A stretch of DNA of 64,000 nucleotides from Paludibacteraceae bacterium (GCA_017503075.1 JAFVTU010000019.1:92596-156595); one strand, 5' to 3'. Positions 43,193-51,116 are shown, counted from the first letter of the stretch. The notes: generated by a model not told the origin, from the sequence alone. Translations and numbers: made by a program.

Positions 43193-44146
43193 TCAGAATT
43201 CCTCCTTTACTTCAAATGGATCTAAATATGTGATTTCTTTTATCTCGTTAGTGACTTGATACCCCGCCTCTTTTAATTGTAATTGCAAATCGCGTGCAGC
43301 ATTGCGCTCAAGATGTGAAATGATACATTGTTGGCGTGATGGGGTGTTGTTGTCCCATGTGAGTTTTTGATTGAGCCAAATACAGCGATTGCAATGGTAT
43401 GCATCACAAATGCGACAAAGTGGCGCATGGTCAAGTTGCAAGAGTTGTTTGTTTGGAATGTCAAGCCCTCTCTCTAAATCTCCTACACTACGCGAAGCAT
43501 CTTTAGTTTTGTGATTCATGCGATTGCTAATGCCCATCTGCTCATCATAATAGAATGCGGGGCAGAGGTAGAACTTTCCATTAGGTGCAAGCGTAATATT
43601 GCCAATACCTGCTTCACAATTGTGCATCTCGGTCAATTGCAAACGGTCTGTCAAGATGTTGAGTTGTGGGTTCTTTGCCTGCTTGTATAGATTGAGTAAA
43701 ACGGCATTGAGTGTTGCTAACGCTTTTTTGTAATTCTCAATCTGTCCTTCAGTAAATGACTCAATATCCGTCAAGCAGATATTAAGGCGAATCGTCTGTG
43801 GCAAGAGTGCTGCAATATCGTATTGCTTCGTGATAAATTCGGCAATAGTCAGGCGCAATACGAGATTGTCAGTATCTGCTGTGGTTGGCACGTAATCAAG
43901 CACTTGAACCTCGCGTCCAATTTTCACATGGTCAATTGTCTCAATGAGTTCGTTGTATTCCGCTGGGAGTTCGTAGTTAGGATATACAAACTGAATCATC
44001 AAGTTTTGCTGCATACCAAAGAGGATTGCTTTACGCAAGGTTTCCAATGGCATTAAGTTGCATTCCGTAAGCGGATTATTGGCATGGCAGTAAGCCACGC
44101 TGGTGTCATCCAATAGGATAACCAAATATTGCATATATGGTTTCAT
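43193..44146 (-). CDS. CXXX-repeat peptide maturase, SPASM-like without radical-SAM core motif
   Basis: 317 residues. The N-terminal two thirds is shaped like a radical-SAM barrel (alternating strands and helices) but contains no CxxxCxxC, so it cannot bind the SAM-cleaving cluster. The C-terminal third has a cysteine array of the SPASM type: NCEAGIGNITLAPNGKFYLCP, then LCRICDAYHCNRC and QQCIISHLERNA. This suggests an accessory protein holding one or more Fe-S clusters that partners the true radical SAM enzyme encoded 3 nt upstream. Confidence 0.75.
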   Translation of the reverse strand: MKPYMQYLVILLDDTSVAYCHANNPLTECNLMPLETLRKAILFGMQQNLMIQFVYPNYELPAEYNELIETIDHVKIGREVQVLDYVPTTADTDNLVLRLTIAEFITKQYDIAALLPQTIRLNICLTDIESFTEGQIENYKKALATLNAVLLNLYKQAKNPQLNILTDRLQLTEMHNCEAGIGNITLAPNGKFYLCPAFYYDEQMGISNRMNHKTKDASRSVGDLERGLDIPNKQLLQLDHAPLCRICDAYHCNRCIWLNQKLTWDNNTPSRQQCIISHLERNAARDLQLQLKEAGYQVTNEIKEITYLDPFEVKEEF

Positions 44147-44149
44147 GGC

Positions 44150-45376
44150 TTAGCAGATAATGTCGTTAGACTGTTTTTTGTTTTGTTCAAACTCCTCGCG
44201 TTTGCCTTCTAATTCAAGTTTGCGGTAAAGCTTGTTCCAATAATAGTTGTTGGCACGCACACGCGCTTTGTGCATTTTGCAAATAGCGGTTGCACGCTCA
44301 AAGACGGTATGCGTTTTTGCTGCATCATAGTTCTCGCCTTGGCACCAAGCACATCCCTCTGCTACTTCACAATCTACGCACTCAGGTAATGATTGGGTAC
44401 AACGATCAAGTGTAAGGAATGGGCGGAGTTTGTTGTTATCAATGCCATCGTGGATATTTCCGATAATCCATGCCTCTTTATCGCGCAGTGAGTATTGCGC
44501 GAAACGGGTGCAAGGATAGAAATTTCCTGCTGCATCAATAGATAGCATCTTGCCTGCACCACACCAGTTTTGATTTTGATACTTGCAATCCATAGGTTTA
44601 CCCATGTTCTCTGTAAAGAATGAGCAAGCATAGTCCTTGTAGAGTTCTTTATCAATAATTGCATCTGCAAGTTGCATTAGTTGTTCTTCGAAACGAATAT
44701 CGTCGCCTTCTGTCCATACATCTTCAAAAACACAGTTGATATTGACTACATGAATCCCCAAATCGTATAAGTGTAATACCGACTCACAAATATAGGGAAT
44801 ATCAGCCGAGGAAATAGTTACTTTTGTACCATCTCCAGGGAACTGTTTTTGCCATAATGGGATATTGCGTACAACATCATCATAGGAACCGCGTTCAGGA
44901 CCATCGCCTTTCCAAATACGATTTAGGTCATGCTTACGACGGGTACCGTCAATAGTAATACCAATACTAAGATGTTCGTGATTTTTTCTTATAAAATTTT
45001 GCACTTTTTCACTATCATAATTTATTCCATTAGTTGAAAAGGCAAATCGATAAGAATTGAACCAATGGTGATTGCGACGGAAAAGTTCTTGTTTGATATA
45101 GTCACATATCTTGTCTATCAAATCGATTTCAAGGAATGGTTCTCCGCCTATAAAATCCCATGCAACCGATTGATGTGAGAAATTAGGATTATCTTTTTGA
45201 TCCAGAATGTAATCTATCGCCTTCTTTGCTATTTCAAAGGACATACGTTCCTTTTCGTTCTTGCCTACCAAGTAACAATACTTGCATGCAAGTTGACAAT
45301 CTTTGGTAACAATAAAAGTTATGAACTTAGCCCGTCCTTCTTGCCATGATTTGTTTTGATTCTTAATTTGTAGCAT
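44150..45376 (-). CDS. Radical SAM/SPASM peptide maturase (CXXX-repeat target family)
   Basis: 408 residues from ATG 45376. CQLACKYCYL gives the SAM-binding cluster cysteines 27, 31 and 34, followed by GGEPFLEIDLI and the barrel. The SPASM domain is full: CKYQNQNWCGAGKMLSIDAAG and FYPCTRFAQ, then CTQSLPECVDCEVAEGCAWC and CKMHKA. Such enzymes install thioether or other crosslinks on peptide precursors in the cytoplasm. The adjacent Cys-rich precursor is the obvious substrate. A hairpin separates it from the precursor gene. The longer upstream start (45397) falls in this hairpin and is not favoured. Confidence 0.9.
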   Translation of the reverse strand: MLQIKNQNKSWQEGRAKFITFIVTKDCQLACKYCYLVGKNEKERMSFEIAKKAIDYILDQKDNPNFSHQSVAWDFIGGEPFLEIDLIDKICDYIKQELFRRNHHWFNSYRFAFSTNGINYDSEKVQNFIRKNHEHLSIGITIDGTRRKHDLNRIWKGDGPERGSYDDVVRNIPLWQKQFPGDGTKVTISSADIPYICESVLHLYDLGIHVVNINCVFEDVWTEGDDIRFEEQLMQLADAIIDKELYKDYACSFFTENMGKPMDCKYQNQNWCGAGKMLSIDAAGNFYPCTRFAQYSLRDKEAWIIGNIHDGIDNNKLRPFLTLDRCTQSLPECVDCEVAEGCAWCQGENYDAAKTHTVFERATAICKMHKARVRANNYYWNKLYRKLELEGKREEFEQNKKQSNDIIC

Positions 45377-45394
45377 AGTAACTAAAATGCAAAG

Positions 45395-45428
45395 CAAGAG
45401 GAAAGTGTTAAGTCAACACTCCCTCTTG
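45395..45428 (-). terminator. Attenuator-like hairpin between precursor and maturase
   Basis: Minus strand: CAAGAGG (complement of 45422-45428) pairs with CCTCTTG (complement of 45395-45401), extended inside by AGTGTT/AACACT. The T run after it is weak. It could cut read-through so the precursor is made in excess, or protect the precursor mRNA 3' end. Confidence 0.65.
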
Positions 45429-45440
45429 TAGATTTGGGTT

Positions 45441-45785
45441 TTAAACGGTATAAGATGTTCCAGAGCAACTACCAGAACAACTGCCAGAGCAATATCCTGT
45501 GCACCCACCGCAAGCGTATTTACATCCATCACAAGAACCACTATAGTTCATACTAGAACTTCCTTTGCAATTTAAAGCGCAACTAGAGCCACAACTTCTA
45601 TGACACCCTCCACGACATCCATTTGTACAATCATTTTGGCAACCTGAACAATAAGCAGCACCTGCTTTTACAAATGGGATAGAGCTCATCACCATCGCAC
45701 CAACCACAGGCAATGCAGCTTTTGCGGCTTTTTTGAAGAACTCTCTACGCGATTGAAGTTCTTCGTTTTGTTTTTTGTTTGACAT
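45441..45785 (-). CDS. Tat-exported cysteine-rich CXXX-repeat peptide precursor
   Basis: 114 residues. Residues 1-43 are a twin-arginine signal: SRREFFKKA (12-20) with the RR pair at 13-14, a hydrophobic stretch ALPVVGAMVMSSIPFV and an AGA-type cleavage site near 43. The rest holds 15 cysteines. Block one has Cys46 and Cys49-53-57-61-65-69-73, spaced exactly by four. A Ser/Asn/Tyr linker (74-84) follows. Block two has Cys85-88-92-95-99-103-107. Residues between cysteines are mostly Gly, Ser, Asn and Arg. The signal suggests folding and modification before export. It is the first gene after the structured RNA and leads the maturase-tat operon. Confidence 0.85.
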   Translation of the reverse strand: MSNKKQNEELQSRREFFKKAAKAALPVVGAMVMSSIPFVKAGAAYCSGCQNDCTNGCRGGCHRSCGSSCALNCKGSSSMNYSGSCDGCKYACGGCTGYCSGSCSGSCSGTSYTV

Positions 45786-45854
45786 AAAACTTAAGTTTTT
45801 GTTTGCATAGGAACTCCCTGCTATGCAGATTGTTATTTAGGTAAATAGACATAC

Positions 45855-46240
45855 AAAAAAAGCGTGGAGTCCGACTGTTGTCGTTCCACCCTTAGAGGCT
45901 GTCGCATTGCCCACCATGTTAGACCGACAACGCGAAGCCCACGCCGAATATAAATATTCTCCGTGCCACATAGTTAAGGTACGCTTGTGCGCATACGTAT
46001 ATACGCAAAAGATGTACCAACACCAACAGGCACAAGAAGGATAATCTATATCCCGTAGGACATCTACCGTTGCTAAGTCCTGAACATGGTTGAAACTGCG
46101 ACATTTCTAAGGGTCAGAACAGAGCGTCAATAAACGCCTTTTAAATATGTCTTGAAAGCCGCGACTGGGGTGTTTGGTCAAATAATTTGGCTTTCCGAGA
46201 GGGGACATATCCCACCCTCTAAACCCCGACGTTGGACTTT
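45855..46240 (-). ncRNA. Large structured RNA, about 390 nt, upstream of the RiPP operon
   Basis: Bounded by a consensus promoter (46247-46278) and a terminator (GCGTGG/CCACGC plus seven T, complement of 45855-45867 with 45939-45944). A three-part long-range helix joins 46083-46114 to 45888-45920: ACCCTTAGA/TCTAAGGGT, TGTCGCA/TGCGACA and CCATGTT/AACATGG. A second helix, GTTGTCG/CGACAAC (45925-45931 with 45877-45883), encloses the 3' strand of the first, so the two form a pseudoknot or exclude each other. More local stems exist (GAAAGCC/GGCTTTC; CTTGTGC/GCACAAG). No protein-coding frame is convincing. It lacks RNase P, SRP and tmRNA signatures. Either a stand-alone RNA or a regulatory leader of the precursor gene 70 nt downstream. 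Confidence 0.7.
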
Positions 46241-46246
46241 CGGGTG

Positions 46247-46278
46247 CAAAGGTACACTTTTTTTTCGAGATGTGCAAA
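46247..46278 (-). promoter_or_regulatory. Promoter of the structured RNA
   Basis: Minus-strand TTTG (complement of 46275-46278), 20 nt, TACCTTTG (complement of 46247-46254): a perfect match. No other clear promoter is visible before the precursor gene. Confidence 0.85.
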
Positions 46279-46929
46279 TAAATTTGCTAATGGCAGCGAT
46301 TTTCTAGTGTAGGGTGTAGAGTGTAAAGGCGGGGATTTACTCGCGGGGTAATCTGCGAGCACTAGACAAGTGGCGGGTAGATAGTTGCACTAGGAGTACT
46401 AGCCGTACTGGATACCCGAATAACATTCGGAAGAATAAACATAAATAAAGCATAGCGTGCTCTGAGCACGAAGTGCACAATAAGAAGTCAACCTTTTTAG
46501 GAAAGTAGGTTGCTCTATCAGGAAAGTAAATATTAATAAATAGCACTTTTTGTGATTTGGAGTTTTTAGGTCGTTCCTTGGTTCTTCTTTGGTTCTTATC
46601 TCACATTCGTTCGAACGATTATTACGTCTTTGGTTTGTCCTTGGTTATTAGCACGGGAGTACCAAGGACGGTATTAGGACAGGAAATCTTAACAAAAGGT
46701 ACTTTTGCAAATATTCATACATTTGGCGATTGTGCCTACCCTGTACGGCACAATCCTATAGCCGTACGGCTGCGTGACCGCAAGGGTCGCGCCATTCTAT
46801 GTATTGCGCTATTTCCTCACTATGGGGATAGCTCGGGTGCAATACTCGAAGTGCCATTCAAGGCACTTCTTCACCTTGATCTTTTACAGCATAAAGACAG
46901 CGAAGGTAGAGGGGAAAGGAATCTTAAGA
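46279..46929. other. Gene-free 650-nt region with repeats and hairpins
   Basis: 46305-46334 is the complement of the CCTTTACACTCTACACCCTAC repeat. 46340-46480 holds successive hairpins (CTCGC/GCGAG, CCGAAT/ATTCGG, GTGCTC/GAGCAC). 46573-46682 parses into 11-nt units (GTTCCTTGGTT, CTTCTTTGGTT, and so on). 46755-46795 has further small hairpins (GCCGTACGGC; GACC/GGTC). Open frames crossing this area have no family resemblance, promoter or ribosome-binding context and were not called. Confidence 0.5.
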
Positions 46930-46969
46930 AAACGCCTTTTTGCATTCGAGCAAAAAGGCGTTTATTTTA
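46930..46969 (-). terminator. Terminator of the pepD transcript
   Basis: A 14-bp stem AAACGCCTTTTTGC/GCAAAAAGGCGTTT (46930-46943 with 46950-46963). It is symmetric and may act in both directions. Confidence 0.8.
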
Positions 46970-46995
46970 GTGAATGCTGCGCTACTGTTTAGAGT

Positions 46996-48453
46996 TTACA
47001 GCGTTTCGAGGACTCGTTGGAGCCATTGCCAACATTTGCCCGTGGAACTGATGCTCAGGCGCTCTTGTGGTGAGTGAACACCAAACATTTGGGGTCCGAT
47101 AGACACCATATCCAAATATGGATACTTCTCCAAGAACAAACCGCACTCTAAGCCCGCATGGATAGCCAATACCTTTGGCTCTGCAGCAAACAAGTCTTGG
47201 TATGCTTTCTTCGTCACTTCCAATAATGGCGATTGTGGGTTTGGAGCCCAACCTGGATAGCCGTCGCCATGCGTCACCTCATCGCAAGCCAATGCCAAAG
47301 CACATTCTACCATCTGCTTCAGGTCGTGCTTCTTGCTCTCAATAGAAGAACGTTGGCTGGTATTCACTTCGATATATGCGCCCTTATCATCCTCGCGCAT
47401 CTTCACGCTGGCGAGGTTGGTGCTGGTCTCTACCAATCCAGGCATGGTCTTCGACATAGCCGTCATACCATGAGGGCAAGCGTAGAGCGCTTGGATAAGT
47501 ACCTTGGCTTTGTCCGCAGGAATAAACAAGGCTGGCATATCGGTGGTCTCAAGCGTCATAAAGAAGTCCTTCTCTATATCGCCGATCTCCGATTCAATAG
47601 TAGCGATATAGTGATTTAGCATCACGCGGATATCCTCTTTATACGACATAGGGATAGCAATCACCGCCTCTGCTTCGCGAGCGATGGCATTACGCAAGTT
47701 ACCGCCGTTGATAGTAGCGAGTTGCATATCAGTTGCTTGCATCACTTGATAGAGGAAGCGCACGAGAATCTTATTGGCATTGCCACGACCTTTGTTGATG
47801 TCATCGCCCGAGTGACCGCCCATGAGTCCACCGACTTTGAGGTGGATGGCGAGGTGGCTATTAGGCGATAAGGCGATAGGCGAGTAGTGCATTTTGGCGA
47901 GGGTGTCAATACCGCCTGCACAGCCGATGAAGACTTGTCCGTCGTCCTCAGAGTCGAGGTTGATGAGTTGTTTGCCATTGAGGCAACCGTCTTGCAGACG
48001 GAAAGCGCCCGTGAGACCTGTCTCCTCGTCCACAGTGAAGAGGCACTCCAATACAGGGTGCTTCAATGTGTCAGAGGTGATAGCCGCCAACATGAGCGCC
48101 ATACCGATGCCGTTGTCAGCGCCAAGGGTAGTGCCCTGAGCTTTGATAAAATCGCCATCAATATAGGTGTGGATAGGGTCATTGTCGAAATCGTGTACGG
48201 TGTCGTTGTTCTTCTCGCATACCATATCCATATGCGCTTGGAGGATAACGCCCGGTTTGTCTTCGTAGCCAGCAGTAGCAGGCTTGCGCATGATGATGTT
48301 GCCTGCTTCATCCACAGTGTGTTCTAGGTTATGCTTTACGGCAAAGGCATTGAGCCATTCGATAATCTTGCCTTCGCGCTTCGATGGGCGAGGCACTTGG
48401 GTAATCTCGTGGAAGATAGAGAAAACTTCTTTTGGTTGTAATTCGTTGATCAT
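46996..48453 (-). CDS. pepD: Aminoacyl-histidine dipeptidase (M20C)
   Basis: A zinc dipeptidase of 485 residues cleaving Xaa-His and other dipeptides. Metal and catalytic motifs: LQAHMDMVCEK near residue 75, GADNGIGMA near 115, FTVDEETGLTGA near 145 and GGHSGDDINKGRGNA near 210. Residues about 190-200 (YSPIALSPNSHLA) are encoded by 47856-47884, which closely resembles the complement of the dispersed CCTATCGCC repeat at 22095-22118; this looks like another in-frame repeat insertion just before the conserved GLMGGHSGDD segment. Confidence 0.92.
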   Translation of the reverse strand: MINELQPKEVFSIFHEITQVPRPSKREGKIIEWLNAFAVKHNLEHTVDEAGNIIMRKPATAGYEDKPGVILQAHMDMVCEKNNDTVHDFDNDPIHTYIDGDFIKAQGTTLGADNGIGMALMLAAITSDTLKHPVLECLFTVDEETGLTGAFRLQDGCLNGKQLINLDSEDDGQVFIGCAGGIDTLAKMHYSPIALSPNSHLAIHLKVGGLMGGHSGDDINKGRGNANKILVRFLYQVMQATDMQLATINGGNLRNAIAREAEAVIAIPMSYKEDIRVMLNHYIATIESEIGDIEKDFFMTLETTDMPALFIPADKAKVLIQALYACPHGMTAMSKTMPGLVETSTNLASVKMREDDKGAYIEVNTSQRSSIESKKHDLKQMVECALALACDEVTHGDGYPGWAPNPQSPLLEVTKKAYQDLFAAEPKVLAIHAGLECGLFLEKYPYLDMVSIGPQMFGVHSPQERLSISSTGKCWQWLQRVLETL

Positions 48454-48568
48454 TTGTTTTAGATTGAGTAAAGAGCCAGGAACCAGGAGCCAAGATATAT
48501 CAGTAACGACTGACTAGACGATAGTAATAAGTCTTTATTCCTTGTCCCTTATTCTTGATTCTGATTAA

Positions 48569-50200
48569 TTATTCATGAGCCACATACTCGTGGATGGTTT
48601 GCAAGTACTCTGCAGGGTATGGTACGCGGTTAGGACCTTCTGGTTCGCCGTAAGGATTACGCAGGAACTGACCGTCTTTTTCTTTGCGTTGTTGACCGTC
48701 AAGATACTTGACAAACAAGTATATACCCAACTCTTTCCATGCATCGGTGGACTCTTGCGCTTGCGTACAGGAATATTTGGTTAGCCATGCTGCTTTGTCC
48801 GCAGGGTTCAGTTCAGCCACTGCCTTATCTATCACTTCTACTTGCGCATTGAACTTGTCTTCCCATGCCGATTGCACTTTCTGGATGTCAGGGAGCATCG
48901 CTGAATATTTACTATATGCCCAGTTAGCTACGATATTGTAGGTCCACCATGCCGAGGTAGGTGAGTAGGTATAGAGGTCGCCATTGCCCTCTTGGAAGCA
49001 CTCTGGCACAGCGGTGATGGAGCTATACATAGGCACGTAGAGCGATGTAGCCGCATCGTCCACACCAAACCAGAAAATACCACCTGCGTTAGCTCCTTCG
49101 TAGCCACGCATCTGTGCTACAAAGGACCATGCCGTTTGTTGGGTAGCGATAGGACGCTCAAACCAATATTGTACGGAGTCGTATTGGAAGCCCAATGAAC
49201 CATAGCGCAGTTTGCTATGCCATGGACCTGCATCTGGACCTTGGGTAATATCCAATGGCGTACCCTCGTATTGATCACGCATGCTGTTCTTCAACTCTTG
49301 TGCACTTACCTTGTGATTAGGTTTGATATACAATGGCATACGCTCACCAGCGTACTTACCGCCAGTTTCCACGAAAGTCTTGCCCGATGCAAAGTCAAAA
49401 TACTTATCCATATCATCGGAGAACTTACGGAAGAATGACCATACGCGCGCCTCACAAACGAACAGGCCAGAGAAATCGTATGGGGCATATGCTTCTTGGA
49501 AATTGAAGTCCTTGTCCTTGCCCTCGAAGTAGCCCTGTTTGCGTGCAAAAGATACGACATCTTCGCTCCACATCCAATTGTCTTTGTCCTTGAAGTTGAT
49601 GGTGGTAACACGTGCTTGGTTGGCATGCGCAGCGATACAATCATCAGGAATACGGGTGGCTACCCATACGGCACCTTTTTCTTCTTTGCCTTTGCCGATG
49701 AGTTCCATCAGCCATACCTCGTTAGGGTCGGCGATAGAGAAAGTCTCACCGCTGCTGGCATAGCCATACTCTGCCACCAAATCAGTCATACATTTAATTG
49801 CTTCGCGAGCCGTCTTGCAACGCTCAAGAGCGATGTAAATCAGTGAACCATAGTCAATACCTTCGCCACTCTCCAATTCTTGACGTCCACCCCAAGTGGT
49901 CTCGCCAATAGCGAGCTGGTGCTCGTTCATATTGCCTACCACGTTGTAGGTATGTGGCACTTGTGGGATGGTGCAAAGGGGTTTACCTGTATCCCAGTCT
50001 TTCACTTCGCGCACAGCCCCTTCGGGGTGGTCGGCTGCGGGAACAAAGTGCAGAAAACCATAGAGGGCATAACTATCGGCAGCATACGAAATCATCGTAC
50101 TGCCGTCCACAGAGGCATCTTTGCCTACTAAGAAATTGGTGCAGGCCAGACCTGCCACCCATGCACTACAGAGTGCGAGTATCAAATAAATCTTTTTCAT
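48569..50200 (-). CDS. C69-family dipeptidase
   Basis: 543 residues. N-terminal signal KKIYLILALCSAWVAGLA is followed directly by Cys20-Thr, the N-terminal-nucleophile cysteine exposed after processing in C69 peptidases (C-T-N-F-L-V-G). Further family features are DGSTMISYAADS and NEHQLAIGETTWGGR. Broad dipeptidase activity on short peptides in the envelope is expected. It precedes pepD on the same strand, so the two dipeptidases may cooperate. Confidence 0.9.
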   Translation of the reverse strand: MKKIYLILALCSAWVAGLACTNFLVGKDASVDGSTMISYAADSYALYGFLHFVPAADHPEGAVREVKDWDTGKPLCTIPQVPHTYNVVGNMNEHQLAIGETTWGGRQELESGEGIDYGSLIYIALERCKTAREAIKCMTDLVAEYGYASSGETFSIADPNEVWLMELIGKGKEEKGAVWVATRIPDDCIAAHANQARVTTINFKDKDNWMWSEDVVSFARKQGYFEGKDKDFNFQEAYAPYDFSGLFVCEARVWSFFRKFSDDMDKYFDFASGKTFVETGGKYAGERMPLYIKPNHKVSAQELKNSMRDQYEGTPLDITQGPDAGPWHSKLRYGSLGFQYDSVQYWFERPIATQQTAWSFVAQMRGYEGANAGGIFWFGVDDAATSLYVPMYSSITAVPECFQEGNGDLYTYSPTSAWWTYNIVANWAYSKYSAMLPDIQKVQSAWEDKFNAQVEVIDKAVAELNPADKAAWLTKYSCTQAQESTDAWKELGIYLFVKYLDGQQRKEKDGQFLRNPYGEPEGPNRVPYPAEYLQTIHEYVAHE

Positions 50201-50227
50201 ATATTCTTGCCTTTAAACTCTAAACAG

Positions 50228-50246
50228 TAGCGACTTTGTCGCGTCC
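50228..50246 (+). repeat. TAG-hairpin-GTCC element downstream of the nucleotidase gene
   Basis: Stem GCGAC/GTCGC with loop TTT; flanks CTAAACAG and ACTAAACACTAAA are shared with the element at 17443. Confidence 0.85.
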
Positions 50247-50254
50247 ACTAAACA

Positions 50255-50998
50255 CTAAATTCCCATCCTCCCATCTACCTTTGCTTGTACGGTTTTTACT
50301 TGCTTGATATACTCTATGTATAAGTCGCGGATTTTCTGCTCTGAGTTCCAATATTTGATGTAGTTTTTCAGTGGCAGCATACCATCGTTGCCTTGACTGA
50401 GATAATCGCTAGTGGCAACAGTGTATGTCTTATCTACTTCCAGGGGTTTGCCACTGATGGTGACTAGGGCTTCTTGTTGCATTACTCTGTCGCCAATAGC
50501 TTTGATTTGCATACCTGCTATGCCTTGTCCGCCACTGTAGGCAAAGATCTCGCAGAGTTGTTGCAGATCGCTACCTTTTAGGGTGAGCACCACCAACATA
50601 TTGTCGAAAGGCATGAGTTCGAATACGTGTCGGAAAGTGATATCTCCTGCTGGCCATTCGCATCGCATACCTCCTATATTCACCACAGCCACATCCACTG
50701 GCTCTGGAGACAATTGTCGTGCCATAGCCAATAGCGCATCGCTCGCCCAGTTGAGCATAGTGCATTCAGGTTGGTGCACTTCGAGTGCTACAGGGGCATA
50801 GCCAATAGGAACTTCTAACTTGGCTTCCAGATCTGCCTTAATAGGAGATAAAGCAGAGAGATAAGCTGTATCTTGAATAAGATCCAAGGTACTATCAATC
50901 ACAACTACTGTACTCGTTTTCTCAACGACTTTCATAGGGCGATGACAACTTGCCATCAGGACAAGTAGCATGCAAATATATGTTGCTCTTTTCATCAT
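50255..50998 (-). CDS. Lipoprotein with 5'-nucleotidase C-terminal domain only
   Basis: 247 residues. Lipoprotein signal RATYICMLLVLMASC; the body is the substrate-binding domain of UshA-type 5'-nucleotidases: LNWASDALLAMAR, VAVVNIGGMRCEWPAGDITFRHVFELMPFDN and YTVATSDYLSQGNDGM. The metallophosphatase half is not encoded next to it, although Bacteroidales often carry the two halves as adjacent genes. Alone it may bind nucleotides without hydrolysing them, or pair with a distant catalytic subunit. Either of two adjacent Met codons could be the start. Confidence 0.82.
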   Translation of the reverse strand: MMKRATYICMLLVLMASCHRPMKVVEKTSTVVVIDSTLDLIQDTAYLSALSPIKADLEAKLEVPIGYAPVALEVHQPECTMLNWASDALLAMARQLSPEPVDVAVVNIGGMRCEWPAGDITFRHVFELMPFDNMLVVLTLKGSDLQQLCEIFAYSGGQGIAGMQIKAIGDRVMQQEALVTISGKPLEVDKTYTVATSDYLSQGNDGMLPLKNYIKYWNSEQKIRDLYIEYIKQVKTVQAKVDGRMGI

Positions 50999-51014
50999 AA
51001 ATATGTTTTCGATG

Positions 51015-51046
51015 CAAAGATAGTGATTTTTTTTGAAATATACAAC
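51015..51046 (-). promoter_or_regulatory. Promoter of the nucleotidase-like lipoprotein
   Basis: Minus-strand GTTG (complement of 51043-51046), 20 nt, TATCTTTG (complement of 51015-51022). Confidence 0.7.
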
Positions 51047-51064
51047 AATTAGCCCATATTACAC

Positions 51065-51095
51065 AAAAAATCGCACCCATAGGGATGCGATTTTT
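51065..51095 (-). terminator. Terminator of the ribosomal protein cluster
   Basis: Stem ATCGCATCCC/GGGTGCGAT (complement of 51082-51091 with 51070-51078) followed by a run of T, 20 nt after rplQ. Confidence 0.85.
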
Positions 51096-51116
51096 CAAAT
51101 TTATGCTTCGCTATGA

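Noticed and set aside
45919-46104. 61-codon minus-strand open frame inside the structured RNA
   Set aside because: It overlaps several conserved-looking helices and lacks a ribosome-binding context; the structure explains the region better.
45855-46240. Identification of the structured RNA as RNase P RNA
   Set aside because: The size fits, but GAGGAAAGUCC and the matching 3' elements of RNase P are missing and the pseudoknot order differs.
46557-46970. 137-codon open frame
   Set aside because: It crosses an 11-bp-periodic stretch, small hairpins and the pepD terminator; composition and context do not support a protein.
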